Shown in pieces: positions 35,217 to 44,888 of a stretch of 64,000 nt of DNA (position 1 is the first letter of the stretch; every line of letters begins with the position of its first letter). Location: positions 1-64,000 of the forward strand of contig NZ_JAKREU010000009.1 of the NCBI RefSeq assembly GCF_022664435.1, given 5' to 3'. The position numbers and the translations under genes were made by a program. The notes below the pieces were generated by a model. That model searched no databases. It was given only the letters and a program-made list of their open reading frames with translations, and was not told where the DNA came from. The DNA is from Sphingomonas panni (GTDB taxonomy: Bacteria; Pseudomonadota; Alphaproteobacteria; Sphingomonadales; Sphingomonadaceae).

Positions 35217-36176
35217 ATGACATCCCTCGCCGAATTCTGCGCGCATGGTGGCCGGGTGGCTGCCGCTGCGCGTGCGTTCGGCGGGGGCGAGTGGATCGAC
35301 CTGTCGACGGGCATCGCGCCATGGGCCTATCCCGTCGACACGCTCTACCCCGACCTGACGAAGCTGCCAGAACCCGACGAACTGGCCGCGCTGGAAATGG
35401 CGGCGGCGCAGGCGTTCGGCGTCGCCGATCCCGCCCGGGTCGTGGCGGTGCCCGGTACCGACCTTGCGCTGCGACTGCTTGCGGTCGTGCTGGCGGCGAA
35501 GCGGCCGGCGGTGGTGCGGCCGGGCTATGCCGGACACGCGGCGGCGTGGGGCGGGGGGCGCAGCGTCGTGGCGCTGGCCGATCCGGGCGATGCCGACCTG
35601 CTGGTGCTGGCATCGCCGGCCAATCCCGATGGGCGGGTGACGCCGCCCGCGCGGTTGCGGGCATTGGCCGAGCGGATGACGGTGGTCGTCGACGAAGCCT
35701 ATGCCGACCCGGCCCCCGGCCTGTGCGGCGAAGCGTCGGACCGGCTGATCGTGCTCAGGTCGTTCGGCAAATTCTATGGCCTGCCCGGTGTCCGGCTGGG
35801 CTTCGTCATCGCCGGCGCGCGCGTTGCTGGGGCGCTGCGGCACCTGCTGGGCGACTGGCCGGTGTCGATGCCGGCGATCGCCATCGGTATCGCCGCCTAT
35901 CGGGATGCCGCTTGGCGTGGGGAACAGGTGGAGCGGATCGAGACGGTCGGCAGCCTGCTCGACCTCGCCCTGTCGCGATGCGAGCGGATCGGGGCCGCGC
36001 CGTTGTTCCGGCTGATCGGCACGCCCGACGCGCACGCCCTGTTCCGTCATCTGTGCAACCATGCCATCCTGACCCGACCGTTCGCCGACGACCGGCGTCG
36101 CCTGCGCATCGGCCTGCCGCCCGACGGCGCGGCGCTGGCCCGCCTGACCCATGCCCTTGCCGAGTATTTCCGATGA
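35217..36176 (+). CDS. cobC: Threonine-phosphate decarboxylase (CobC/CobD type)
   Basis: A 319-aa PLP enzyme (Pseudomonas denitrificans CobC, Salmonella CobD) that makes (R)-1-aminopropan-2-yl phosphate, the linker to the lower ligand. It contains the PLP lysine in LRSFGKFYGLPG, the Asp of VVDEAYAD, and the substrate Arg in RLRIGLPP. Its ATG is 4 nt after the btuB stop. No threonine kinase gene is visible nearby. Confidence 0.9.
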   Translation: MTSLAEFCAHGGRVAAAARAFGGGEWIDLSTGIAPWAYPVDTLYPDLTKLPEPDELAALEMAAAQAFGVADPARVVAVPGTDLALRLLAVVLAAKRPAVVRPGYAGHAAAWGGGRSVVALADPGDADLLVLASPANPDGRVTPPARLRALAERMTVVVDEAYADPAPGLCGEASDRLIVLRSFGKFYGLPGVRLGFVIAGARVAGALRHLLGDWPVSMPAIAIGIAAYRDAAWRGEQVERIETVGSLLDLALSRCERIGAAPLFRLIGTPDAHALFRHLCNHAILTRPFADDRRRLRIGLPPDGAALARLTHALAEYFR

Positions 36177-36784
36177 CCGAGACCCCCGACGATTACGCCC
36201 GCCACAATGCCCGGATGCAGCGCATGGCGGTGGCGCGTGAAAAGATGCAGGCGCGCCGCACGCTCGAACGCGGGCTGCTGATCGTCCATACCGGCAATGG
36301 CAAGGGCAAGTCGTCCAGCGCGTTCGGCATGGCGATCCGCAGCATCGGCTGGGGGATGAAGGTCGCGATCCTCCAGTACGTCAAGGGAAAATGGGAGACG
36401 GGCGAGCGCAACTTCTTCGACGCGCATCCCGACCTCGCCCGCTTCGAGGTGATGGGCGAGGGCTTCACCTGGGAAACGCAGGACCGCGCGCAGGACATCG
36501 CCGCCGCGCGGGCGGCATGGGAACGCTCGAAGGAGATGATCCTCGATCCTGCGATCGACTTCGTGATCCTCGACGAACTCAACATCGTGCTGCGCGACGA
36601 CACGCTGCCGGTCGCAGAGATCGTCGATTTCCTGAAAGGCCGGCCACTGACCAAGCATATCTGCGTCACCGGCCGCAACGCGAAGCCCGAACTGCTGGAG
36701 ATCGCCGACCTCATCACCGAATTCGGCGAGGTGAAGCATCCCTATCATGCCGGGTTCAAGGCGCAGAAAGGCGTCGAATATTGA
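36173..36784 (+). CDS. cobO: Cob(I)yrinic acid a,c-diamide adenosyltransferase
   Basis: A 203-aa CobA/CobO/BtuR-type corrinoid adenosyltransferase. P-loop HTGNGKGKSSSAFG binds ATP in reversed orientation in this family; LDELNIVLRDD and ICVTGRNAKPELLEIADL are conserved. It attaches the 5'-deoxyadenosyl group. Its ATG overlaps the previous stop, and its own stop overlaps the TTG start of btuF. Confidence 0.95.
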   Translation: MTETPDDYARHNARMQRMAVAREKMQARRTLERGLLIVHTGNGKGKSSSAFGMAIRSIGWGMKVAILQYVKGKWETGERNFFDAHPDLARFEVMGEGFTWETQDRAQDIAAARAAWERSKEMILDPAIDFVILDELNIVLRDDTLPVAEIVDFLKGRPLTKHICVTGRNAKPELLEIADLITEFGEVKHPYHAGFKAQKGVEY

Positions 36785-37587
36785 TCCGTCCGCTCGCCTT
36801 GTTGCTGGTTGCACCGGCTTTGGTGTCCGCCGCGCCGCGCCTGCCCCGGATCGTGTCGATCAATCCGTGCGTCGATGCGGTGCTGGCCCGCGTCGCCGAT
36901 CCGGCGCAGATCGTCGGGATCAGCCATTATTCGCAGGATGCGCGCGCGACCTCGGTCCCGCTTGGCTGGGCGAACCGGTTCAAGGCCACGTCGGGCACGG
37001 CGGAGGAGGTGGTCGCGCTGCGCCCCGATATCGTCCTTGCCGGGCCGCATGTCGAACCGGCGACCATCGCCGCGTTGAAGCGGTTGCGGATCAGGCTGGT
37101 GCAATATCCGGTCGCGGAATCGGTGCCCGACAGCATGGCGCAGGTCCGCGAGATCGCGGCGGCCACCGGCCATGCCGACCGGGGTGACGCGCTGGCGGCG
37201 CGCATTGCCGCTGCCGCCGCGCCCTCTTCAGCGCGTCCGGTCGGGGCGTTGGTATGGCAGGGTAACGGCTTGGTACCCGGTAGCGGTACGCTGACCGACG
37301 ACCTGTTGAAGCGCGCCGGATTCCGCAACATGAGCGCCGCATACGGCCTGAAGCAATGGGACGTGCTGCCGCTCGAATATCTGGTCGCCGATCCGCCGCG
37401 GGTGCTGCTGTCGACCGCGCCGGAGGGCGTGCAGGACGACCGCATGACCGGCCACCCTGCAGTGCGGCGGCTGGCGAAGCACATCACCGTCGCGCCCTAT
37501 CCGACGCGGCTGATGAATTGCGGCGGGCCGACGATCATCGCGGCAATGGCGCGGTTGCGGCAGGTCCGTGCGAAGGTGGCGGCATGA
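36781..37587 (+). CDS. btuF: Cobalamin ABC transporter substrate-binding protein
   Basis: A 268-aa periplasmic binding protein of the BtuF/FhuD class: signal peptide IRPLALLLVAPALVSA, then PRIVSINPCVDAVLARVADP and ALRPDIVLAGPH, the usual helical-backbone lobes. I take TTG 36781 as start because it overlaps the cobO stop (TTGA) and gives an exact signal peptide. It delivers corrinoid to BtuCD. Confidence 0.9.
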   Translation: MIRPLALLLVAPALVSAAPRLPRIVSINPCVDAVLARVADPAQIVGISHYSQDARATSVPLGWANRFKATSGTAEEVVALRPDIVLAGPHVEPATIAALKRLRIRLVQYPVAESVPDSMAQVREIAAATGHADRGDALAARIAAAAAPSSARPVGALVWQGNGLVPGSGTLTDDLLKRAGFRNMSAAYGLKQWDVLPLEYLVADPPRVLLSTAPEGVQDDRMTGHPAVRRLAKHITVAPYPTRLMNCGGPTIIAAMARLRQVRAKVAA

Positions 37588-38546
37588 AGCGGCTGACCCT
37601 TGGCCTCATCGTCCTGCTGCTGCTCGCCGCCGCCCTGTCGGTCGCGGCAGGCAAAATATGGGTGCCGCTCGATGCGTGGAGCGCCGACGATCCGCGATCG
37701 ATCATCATCGTCGAATTGCGCTTGCCGCGCACCGTACTGGCGCTGCTGGTCGGCGGCGCGCTCGGCCTGTCGGGGGCGGTGATGCAGGGCTATCTGCGCA
37801 ATCCGCTGGCCGATCCGGGGCTGTTCGGCGTGTCGTCGGGCGCGGCGTTCGGCGCGGTGATCGCGCTCTATTTCGGTTACGCCGCGCAAATGTGGCTGCT
37901 GCCGGGGTTTGCGCTGGTCGGAGCGGGCATCACCATGACGCTGCTCGCGCTGATCGCCGGACGATCGGGCAGCCTGTTGCTGTTCACGCTCGGCGGCATG
38001 ATCCTGACCAGCATCACCGGGTCGCTCACCTCGCTTGCCATCAGCCTCGCGCCGACGCCGTTCGTATCGTCGCAGATCGTGACGTGGCTGCTGGGCGCGC
38101 TGACCGATCGCAGCTGGGACGATGTGCTGGTTGCCGCACCGCTGATCGCGCTCGGCATGGGCGTATTGGCGCTGACCGCGCGGTCGCTCGATGCGCTGAC
38201 CCTGGGCGAGGCGGCGGCGCGGTCAATGGGCGTCGATCCGGCGCGGTTGCAGCGGCTGGTCATTCTGGGCATCGCGCTGACAGTCGGGGCATCGGTGGCG
38301 ACGGCGGGAATGATCGGCTTCGTCGGGCTGATCGTGCCGCATCTGGTCCGGCCGCTCGCGGGCAATCGGCCGTCCGCGATCCTGCTGCCTTCGGCGCTGG
38401 CAGGGGCGGTGTTGCTGACCTTTGCCGACAGTCTGGTGCGGCTCGCCCCGACCGTCAGCGAGCTGCGGCTGGGGATCGCCATGTCGATGCTGGGCGGGCC
38501 GTTCTTCCTCTATCTGCTGATCGCGATGCGGAGGCGGCTGGCATGA
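37584..38546 (+). CDS. btuC: Cobalamin ABC transporter permease
   Basis: A 320-aa FecCD/BtuC-family permease with about ten helices. Family blocks: ELRLPRTVLALLVGGALGLSGAVMQGYLRNPLADPGLFGVSSGAAFGAV and GMIGFVGLIVPHLVRPLAGN. ATG overlaps the btuF stop. Confidence 0.94.
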   Translation: MKRLTLGLIVLLLLAAALSVAAGKIWVPLDAWSADDPRSIIIVELRLPRTVLALLVGGALGLSGAVMQGYLRNPLADPGLFGVSSGAAFGAVIALYFGYAAQMWLLPGFALVGAGITMTLLALIAGRSGSLLLFTLGGMILTSITGSLTSLAISLAPTPFVSSQIVTWLLGALTDRSWDDVLVAAPLIALGMGVLALTARSLDALTLGEAAARSMGVDPARLQRLVILGIALTVGASVATAGMIGFVGLIVPHLVRPLAGNRPSAILLPSALAGAVLLTFADSLVRLAPTVSELRLGIAMSMLGGPFFLYLLIAMRRRLA

Positions 38547-39313
38547 CCGATCTGGTGGCTGATGGGATCGGCCTGACGCTGGGCGGCAAGCGCGTGCTAG
38601 ACGATGTATCGTTCAGCTTTCGGCCGGGGCGGGTGACGGTGCTGCTCGGTGCCAACGGCGCGGGCAAATCGAGCCTGCTCGCCTGTTTGGCCGCGCTGCG
38701 CCGCCCGGATACGGGCGCGGCCCGGCTGGGCGGGAAGGATGTCCAGGCGATCGACCGCCGGGCGCGGGCGCGGGCGATCGGGTTGCTGCCGCAATCGGCC
38801 GATGTCCACTGGGATATCGATGTGGCGACGCTGGTCGGACTGGGCCGGTTCGCGCATCGCGGTCGCTGGGGCGAGACGCAGGCGGATCGCGATGCAGTGG
38901 CGGCGGCGCTGGCGGCGACCGACATGACCGCGCTGGCCGGGCGGGGCGTCGAACGGCTGTCGGGCGGCGAGCGGGGCCGCGCGCTGCTGGCGCGGGTGCT
39001 GGCCGGGGAACCGGACTGGTTACTGGCCGACGAACCGCTCGCCAGCCTCGACCCCGCGCACCAGCTGGACGTGCTGGCGCGGTTGCGCGGCGTGGCGAGT
39101 GGCGGGCGCGGCGTGGTGCTGGTGCTGCACGACCTGCATCTGGCGGCGCGGGTCGCCGACGATGCGGTGCTGCTGAAGGATGGGGGCATCGTCGCGGCGG
39201 GTGCGGCGGAGGCGGTGCTGACCGCGCCGGCCATTGCCGAAGCCTATGGCATCGATGTGGAGATCGGGCATACGGCGCAGGGGCATCGCTACATCCTGCC
39301 GGTCGCGCGGTGA
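38543..39313 (+). CDS. btuD: Cobalamin ABC transporter ATP-binding protein
   Basis: A 256-aa ABC ATPase: Walker A GANGAGKSSL, Q-loop LLPQS, signature RLSGGERGRA, Walker B WLLADEPLASLDP, and switch His in VLHDLH. It powers BtuC. Overlaps both neighbours by 4 nt. Confidence 0.94.
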   Translation: MTDLVADGIGLTLGGKRVLDDVSFSFRPGRVTVLLGANGAGKSSLLACLAALRRPDTGAARLGGKDVQAIDRRARARAIGLLPQSADVHWDIDVATLVGLGRFAHRGRWGETQADRDAVAAALAATDMTALAGRGVERLSGGERGRALLARVLAGEPDWLLADEPLASLDPAHQLDVLARLRGVASGGRGVVLVLHDLHLAARVADDAVLLKDGGIVAAGAAEAVLTAPAIAEAYGIDVEIGHTAQGHRYILPVAR

Positions 39314-40182
39314 TCCCGCTCGCCGCGCTGATCGTCGAGGCGGGCATCGGCTATCCCCGGCGGTGGTGGCATCCGGTGATGGGGGTAGGCGCGCTGATCG
39401 CGGGGTTCGAGCGACGCTGGAACCGGCGGCGGCGTTTGGAGGGTGTCATCCTCGTCCTGCTGCTGGTCGCGCTGTCGATCGTGCTGGGGCGGGTGATCGA
39501 GCGGATGGGAACGATCGTGACCGTGCTGGCCGCGACGACCGGACTCGCACAGCGCAGCCTGCACGACCATGTCGCTGCGGTGGCGCGGCCGCTGGCGGCA
39601 GGCGACCTGTCGGCGGCACGGGCTGCGGTGGCGATGATTGTCGGGCGTGACACCGATACGCTCGACGAAGCCGGGGTGGCGACGGCGGCGATCGAGAGCC
39701 TGGCGGAGAGTTTCTGCGACGGCGTGGTCGCACCGGCACTCGGCCTGTTGCTGTTCGGGTTGCCGGGGCTGTTCGCGGTGAAGGCGATCAATACCGCCGA
39801 TTCGATGGTTGGGCATCGCACCCCGGAACTGTGCGCGTTCGGCTGGGCTTTGGCCAGGGCGGACGATATCGTCAATTTCGTGCCGGCGCGGATCGCGGGT
39901 GCGCTGATCGCGCTGGCGGGGCGCGGCGGCTGGCGCGAGATGCGGCGCGATGCGCCGTCCCATGCCTCGCCCAATGGCGGCTGGCCGGAGGCGGCGATGG
40001 CCGGGGCGCTGGGGCGGCGGCTGGGCGGGGCGGTGACCTATGACGGGGAGCCGGCGCAGCGCGCGATACTGGGCGACGGGCCGCGTCCCGATGCGCGCGA
40101 TCTGGCGCGGGCGCTGGTGATCTATCGCACCGCCTGCCTGCTGCTGTGGATGCTGGTCGGGCTGTTTCCATGGCTGGGGTAA
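39310..40182 (+). CDS. cbiB: Adenosylcobinamide-phosphate synthase (CbiB/CobD)
   Basis: A 290-aa membrane protein that joins aminopropanol phosphate to adenosylcobyric acid. Family features: [84 protein letters not shown] start inside the btuD stop. The P. denitrificans name is cobD. Confidence 0.94.
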   Translation: MIPLAALIVEAGIGYPRRWWHPVMGVGALIAGFERRWNRRRRLEGVILVLLLVALSIVLGRVIERMGTIVTVLAATTGLAQRSLHDHVAAVARPLAAGDLSAARAAVAMIVGRDTDTLDEAGVATAAIESLAESFCDGVVAPALGLLLFGLPGLFAVKAINTADSMVGHRTPELCAFGWALARADDIVNFVPARIAGALIALAGRGGWREMRRDAPSHASPNGGWPEAAMAGALGRRLGGAVTYDGEPAQRAILGDGPRPDARDLARALVIYRTACLLLWMLVGLFPWLG

Positions 40183-41627
40183 TGATCCAGGGGACCGGAT
40201 CGGACGTCGGCAAGTCGGTGCTGGTCGCCGGGTTGTGCCGGCTGCTGACGAACCGGGGGATGCGGGTCCGGCCGTTCAAGGCGCAGAACATGTCGAACAA
40301 CGCCGCCGTCTGTGCCGATGGCGGCGAGATCGGCCGGGCGCAGGCCCTGCAGGCGATGGCGTGCCAAGTCGCGCCGACGACCGACATGAACCCGGTGCTG
40401 CTGAAGCCGCAGAGCGACCGTACGTCGCAGCTGGTCGTCGGCGGGCGGGTCACGGGGGTGATGCGCGCGGGCGATTATCGGGCGCGGCGGCCGGAGCTGC
40501 TTGTCGAAGTGCTTGCCGCCTATCGCCGGCTGCGGGCGGAGGCGGATATCGTCGTGGTCGAAGGCGCGGGATCGCCGGCCGAGATCAACCTGCGCGCCGG
40601 CGACATCGCGAATATGGGCTTCGCGCGCGCGGCCGGGGTGCTAGTGGTGCTGGCGGGCGATATCGATCGCGGCGGGGTGATCGCCTCGCTGGTCGGCACG
40701 CAGGCGGTGATCGATCCGGCGGACGCGGCAATGATCCGCGGCTTTCTGGTCAACAAGTTCCGGGGTGATCCGGCGCTGTTCGACGATGGCCGGGCGGAGA
40801 TCGTCGCGCGGACCGGGTGGCGCGATATCGGGCTGGTGCCGTGGCTGGCCGACGCCGCGCGCCTGCCCGCCGAGGATGCGGTGGCGCTGGGGCGGGGCGT
40901 CGAGGGTAGCGAAGGGCCGCTGATCGCGGTGCCGATGTTGTCGCGCATCGCCAATTTCGACGACTTCGACGCGCTGGCGCACGATCCGGCGGTGCGGTTG
41001 CGGATGATCCCGCCGGGCCAGCCGCTGCCGGGCGATGCGGCGCTGGTGATCCTGCCGGGGACCAAGGCGACGATCGCCGATCTGTCCTTCCTGCGGGAGC
41101 AGGGGTGGGACATCGACCTCGCGGGGCATGTCCGGCGGGGCGGGCGGGTGCTGGGGATTTGCGGCGGATATCAGATGCTGGGCAGGCGTATCGCCGACCC
41201 GGACGGAATCGAGGGGTCGGCGGGCAGCGTCGCGGGGCTGGGGTTGCTGCCGGTCGAGACGGTGATCGCCGGTATCAAGACGACGCGGCCGGTGACGGGC
41301 GAGTTGCTTGGGGGTGCGGCCTTTGCCGGGTATGAGATTCATGCCGGTGTGACGCAGGTCGCGCCGGGTACGCCGTCGTTCCTGCGGTTCGACGACGGGA
41401 CGGCGGACGGGGCGACGGCGCGCGACGGGCAGATCGCCGGTTGCTACGTCCACGGCCTGTTCGACCGGACCAGTGCGCGGACCGCGCTGCTGACCGGGAT
41501 CGGGGCTGCCGCCGATCCGCTGGACCGGCATGAGGCGGTCGACGCCGCGCTGGACGGGGTTGCCGCCGCGCTGGAGGCGGTACTGGACATCGACGCATTA
41601 CTGGACATTGCCGGGGAGGCTGCATGA
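40170..41627 (+). CDS. cobQ: Cobyric acid synthase
   Basis: A 485-aa glutamine amidotransferase that amidates four side chains of adenosylcobyrinic a,c-diamide. N-terminal dethiobiotin-synthetase-like domain ([37 protein letters not shown]) and C-terminal class I amidotransferase domain with nucleophile Cys in [11 protein letters not shown] and the partner His in [11 protein letters not shown] 40170 overlaps cbiB by 13 bp; ATG 40182 is the alternative start. Confidence 0.95.
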   Translation: MAGVMIQGTGSDVGKSVLVAGLCRLLTNRGMRVRPFKAQNMSNNAAVCADGGEIGRAQALQAMACQVAPTTDMNPVLLKPQSDRTSQLVVGGRVTGVMRAGDYRARRPELLVEVLAAYRRLRAEADIVVVEGAGSPAEINLRAGDIANMGFARAAGVLVVLAGDIDRGGVIASLVGTQAVIDPADAAMIRGFLVNKFRGDPALFDDGRAEIVARTGWRDIGLVPWLADAARLPAEDAVALGRGVEGSEGPLIAVPMLSRIANFDDFDALAHDPAVRLRMIPPGQPLPGDAALVILPGTKATIADLSFLREQGWDIDLAGHVRRGGRVLGICGGYQMLGRRIADPDGIEGSAGSVAGLGLLPVETVIAGIKTTRPVTGELLGGAAFAGYEIHAGVTQVAPGTPSFLRFDDGTADGATARDGQIAGCYVHGLFDRTSARTALLTGIGAAADPLDRHEAVDAALDGVAAALEAVLDIDALLDIAGEAA

Positions 41628-42628
41628 TCGACGACATTCGCGCGCATCTGGACGCGCTGGCCAAGCCGCGCGGGGCGATGGGGCGGCTGGAGGCGCTTGC
41701 CCAAGAACTGGCGCTGACGCAGCGGCGGATCGATGCGCGGACCACCCCGCGACAGGCGGTGCTGTTCGCCGCCGATCATGGTTGCGTGGGGGAGGGAGTG
41801 TCGGCGTGGCCGTCCGAGGTGACGCAGATGATGGTCGCGACGATCCTCTCTGGGCGGGCGACCAGCAACGCGCTGGCGGCGGCTGCGGATTGCCCGCTGA
41901 AGCTGGTGGATGTTGGCACGATCGCGCCGAAGTTGGCGCCCCATCCCCATTTCCGCGACGCGCGCGTGGCGCAAGGCACGCAACCGCTGGGACAAGGGGC
42001 GGCAATGGACGTCGCGCAGTTCGACGCGGCATGGGCCGTGGGCGTCGAGGAGGCCGAGGCGGCGATCGAAGCGGGGGCGGTGCTGCTGATCGCGGGGGAG
42101 ATGGGAATCGGCAACACGACGCCGGCCGCCTGCCTGACCGCGCTGCTCGCCGGGATCCCGCCCGATGCGGCGGTCGGGCGGGGAGCGGGGGCCGACGATG
42201 CGGTGCTGGCGAACAAGCGTCGGGTCGTGACGGCCGCCGTGGCGCGGGCGGCGGCGATGCCCGACCGGCGCGCGGCGATCGCATCGGTCGCAGGCTTCGA
42301 GATCGCGGCAATGGCCGGTTTCTATGCGACCGGCGCGGCGCGCGGGGTGACGCTGCTGCTCGACGGCTATGTCACGACTGCCGCCGCGCTGATTGCGCAA
42401 GCGCTAGCGCCCGGTAGCGTAAGCGCGATGATCGCCGGTCATCGTTCGGCCGAACCGGGGCATGGCGCGGCGCTCGCGGCGCTGGGGCTGACGCCGGTCC
42501 TCGACTGGGAGATGCGGCTGGGCGAGGGGAGCGGGGCGCTGACCGCGCTGCCGCTGCTCGATGCCGCGGCGGCGTTGCTCAACGATGTCGTGCGGCTGGA
42601 CCAGATCGGGGCGGATCGTGCCGACTGA
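41624..42628 (+). CDS. cobT: Nicotinate-nucleotide-dimethylbenzimidazole phosphoribosyltransferase
   Basis: A 334-aa CobT enzyme (CobU in P. denitrificans numbering) that activates the lower ligand base to alpha-ribazole phosphate. Recognisable: [43 protein letters not shown] and the catalytic Glu in [14 protein letters not shown]. Overlaps cobQ (ATGA). BluB, which makes dimethylbenzimidazole, is absent from the window. Confidence 0.95.
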   Translation: MIDDIRAHLDALAKPRGAMGRLEALAQELALTQRRIDARTTPRQAVLFAADHGCVGEGVSAWPSEVTQMMVATILSGRATSNALAAAADCPLKLVDVGTIAPKLAPHPHFRDARVAQGTQPLGQGAAMDVAQFDAAWAVGVEEAEAAIEAGAVLLIAGEMGIGNTTPAACLTALLAGIPPDAAVGRGAGADDAVLANKRRVVTAAVARAAAMPDRRAAIASVAGFEIAAMAGFYATGAARGVTLLLDGYVTTAAALIAQALAPGSVSAMIAGHRSAEPGHGAALAALGLTPVLDWEMRLGEGSGALTALPLLDAAAALLNDVVRLDQIGADRAD

Positions 42629-43391
42629 AGCCCCGCGCTGGGCCGCGCCGCTGCTGGCGGTGCAGTTCCTGACGCGCGTGCCGGTACCACCGCTCGCCCG
42701 GCTGACCGGGGAACAGGCGGCGGTGGGACTGGCACGGGCGATGGCGTGGCTGCCGCCGGTCGGGACGCTGATCGGGCTGGTCACCGGAGCGACCTTCGTA
42801 CTGGCGCAATGGTGGTGGCCGCCGGTCGTCGCCGCCGTGCTGGCACTGATCTTCGAGGCGCTGCTGACCGGCGCGTTCCATGAGGATGCCGTCGCCGATT
42901 TCTGCGATGCGTTCGGCGGCGTGGCCAGTGGCGAACGCGCGCTGGCGATCATGAAGGACAGCCGCATCGGCAGCTATGGCGCGCTGGGGCTGGGGCTGGT
43001 CGTGCTGCTGCGCGTGGCGGCGATGGTCGCGTTGCCGCCGGTGCTGGCACTGGTGGCGATCGTCGCGGCGGCGACGCTGGGACGATTATGTGCGGTGACG
43101 CTGGCGGCGTTGGTGGCGCCGGTCGGCAGCGGCACGGGGATGGCGGTACGTGCGGGTCGGATGGCGCGGGGGCGGCTGGCGCTGGCGATGCTGCTCGCGC
43201 TGCCGGGAACGTTGCCGTTGCTCTGGTCGCGACCGGGCGCGTTCCTTGTCGCCCTGCTGGCGATGGCGGCGATGCTGGCGCGGCTGGCGCGGTTCCTGCT
43301 GCGGCGGATCGGGGGGAGTACCGGCGATTGCCTCGGCTTTGCCGCCGCGATGGGGCAGCTGGCGGTGCTGCTGGCGGTCGCGGCGCGGTGA
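42618..43391 (+). CDS. cobS: Adenosylcobinamide-GDP ribazoletransferase
   Basis: A 257-aa CobS/CobV membrane enzyme for the final assembly of cobalamin (5'-phosphate). Contains LLAVQFLTRVPVPP, the metal-binding FHEDAVADFCDAFGG and KDSRIGSYGALGLGL. The GTG start at 42618 overlaps cobT by 11 bp. Several predicted helices follow. Confidence 0.94.
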   Translation: MPTEAPRWAAPLLAVQFLTRVPVPPLARLTGEQAAVGLARAMAWLPPVGTLIGLVTGATFVLAQWWWPPVVAAVLALIFEALLTGAFHEDAVADFCDAFGGVASGERALAIMKDSRIGSYGALGLGLVVLLRVAAMVALPPVLALVAIVAAATLGRLCAVTLAALVAPVGSGTGMAVRAGRMARGRLALAMLLALPGTLPLLWSRPGAFLVALLAMAAMLARLARFLLRRIGGSTGDCLGFAAAMGQLAVLLAVAAR

Positions 43392-43927
43392 AGGTCCTGC
43401 TGCTGCGTCATCCGCCGGTCGCGCTGGCGTGGAAGGGGCGCTGCTACGGCCGGTCCGACATGGGCTGGAGCCGCGAAGGTTGGGCGATGGCGCGCCGGAT
43501 CGTCCGCGACCTGCCGGTCGTCGATGCGGTGGTCCATTCCGGCGCGCTGCGCACCCGCCGGCTGGCGACGATGCTGGTGCAGGACATGCCGGTCGTCGAA
43601 GACCCGCGCTGGCTGGAGCGCGATTTCGGCCGGTGGGAGGGGCGGCGCTGGGACGCGATCTGGCGGGAGAGCGGCGCGGAGATGGACGGCATGATGACCG
43701 ATCCCGACACCTATCGCCCCGGCGGCGGCGAAACCGGGCGCGAACTAGCCGACCGGGTAGCGGCGGCGTGGGACGCGTTGCCGGTGCACGCGACCGTGCT
43801 GGTCGTCGCCCATGGCGGGCCGATCGCCACGCTGCGCGCGTTGCGGGCCGGACAGCCGCTGACGCGCGCAGTGGACTTCATTCCCCCGTGCGGCGAGATC
43901 GTCCCGCTTCAGCGATACTGCCAGTAG
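43388..43927 (+). CDS. Alpha-ribazole phosphatase-like histidine phosphatase
   Basis: A 179-aa histidine-phosphatase-fold protein, by position the CobC (Salmonella) phosphatase that removes phosphate from alpha-ribazole or cobalamin 5'-phosphate. The first catalytic motif is LLRHPPVA, i.e. RHPP instead of the usual RHG; the nucleophilic His is kept. The second His in VVAHGGPIATLRAL, the acid pair region LERDFGRWEGRRW and GGGETGRELADRV are conserved. GTG start overlaps cobS. The 3' end overlaps the convergent GH16 gene by 19 bp. Confidence 0.85.
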   Translation: MKVLLLRHPPVALAWKGRCYGRSDMGWSREGWAMARRIVRDLPVVDAVVHSGALRTRRLATMLVQDMPVVEDPRWLERDFGRWEGRRWDAIWRESGAEMDGMMTDPDTYRPGGGETGRELADRVAAAWDALPVHATVLVVAHGGPIATLRALRAGQPLTRAVDFIPPCGEIVPLQRYCQ

Positions 43928-44760
43928 CGGACGTAATCGACCTGCATCGATTGCGGGAACTTGCTGTCGTCGATGCCCATCTTGCCGCCCCAGTCCCCAC
44001 CGACCGCGACGTTCAGGATGAGGTTGAACGGCCGGTCGAACGGCCAGGCGGCCCGACCGCCGGGCTGGTCGTTGGCGACGCGCATATAGCCGCGTCCGTC
44101 GATGCCGATGGTGATCGCGTCGGGTTTCCAGTCGAGCTGGTAGCGATGCCATTGGCCGCACGCGGTCGGCACCTTGATCGCCCCGCCGCGCTGCGTGCCC
44201 CTGGCATGGTTGAACGCCCCGGTATGCAGCGTTGCATGAACCAGATCGGGTTCGTAGCCGACCAGTTCGAGGATATCGATCTCGCCCTCGTCGGGCCATT
44301 TGCCCTCCGGCGGCAGCATCCACAGCGCCGGCCAGATTCCACGCCCGCAGGGCAGCTTCGCCCGGATGTCGTAAAAGCCATAGCCCATCGGCCGGGTCGA
44401 GACGATGCGCGCGGAGGTATAGTCCTGCCCGCCCGAATCCGCACCCTTAGGCTTTTCGCGGCGAGCCTCGATCACCAGCGCGCCCTGTTCGGTCCGCGCA
44501 TTGGCCGGGGTGTCGGCGGGCGCATAATATTGGCGTTCGTTATTGTGCCAGCCGGCCTTGTTGCGGCTGGTGTCGAAGCGCCAATGGGCCGGATCGATCC
44601 GCTTGCCGGTAAATTCGTCGGCAAAGCTCGGCGCGGTGGTCGGCGGCCCGATGGCGACATCGACCGCATGGTTCGACGCACCGAGCGTCGCGGGCTGGTC
44701 CTGTGCCGGTGCCACGGCCGAAAGACCAAGGGTCGCCAGCATCCATATCGTCCTGCCCAT
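43909..44760 (-). CDS. Secreted GH16 beta-glucanase-like protein
   Basis: A 283-aa exported glycoside hydrolase family 16 protein: signal peptide to about residue 19, jelly-roll fold, catalytic motif GEIDILELVG (ExDxxE: nucleophile and acid/base Glu), WPALWMLP in the cleft and a C-terminal MQVDYVRYWQY block. Likely cleaves beta-1,3 or mixed-link glucans such as laminarin. It is the only minus-strand gene between the cobalamin island and the LysR locus. Confidence 0.9.
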   Translation of the reverse strand: MGRTIWMLATLGLSAVAPAQDQPATLGASNHAVDVAIGPPTTAPSFADEFTGKRIDPAHWRFDTSRNKAGWHNNERQYYAPADTPANARTEQGALVIEARREKPKGADSGGQDYTSARIVSTRPMGYGFYDIRAKLPCGRGIWPALWMLPPEGKWPDEGEIDILELVGYEPDLVHATLHTGAFNHARGTQRGGAIKVPTACGQWHRYQLDWKPDAITIGIDGRGYMRVANDQPGGRAAWPFDRPFNLILNVAVGGDWGGKMGIDDSKFPQSMQVDYVRYWQYR

Positions 44761-44888
44761 CGGCCATCCTCCTGAAATCGCGCCGGTTTCGTCCGGGCCT
44801 GCACCTAGGGTAGAAAGAGCGCAGGGTTAAGCGCAACCCCTGTCGGCACGGACCGTTCAGGCGGCACAATCGATAACGGAGCAGGCGA

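Noticed and set aside
32948..35314. 788-aa minus-strand frame across the riboswitch and btuB
   Set aside because: Shadow of btuB; the riboswitch blocks are RNA, not codons.
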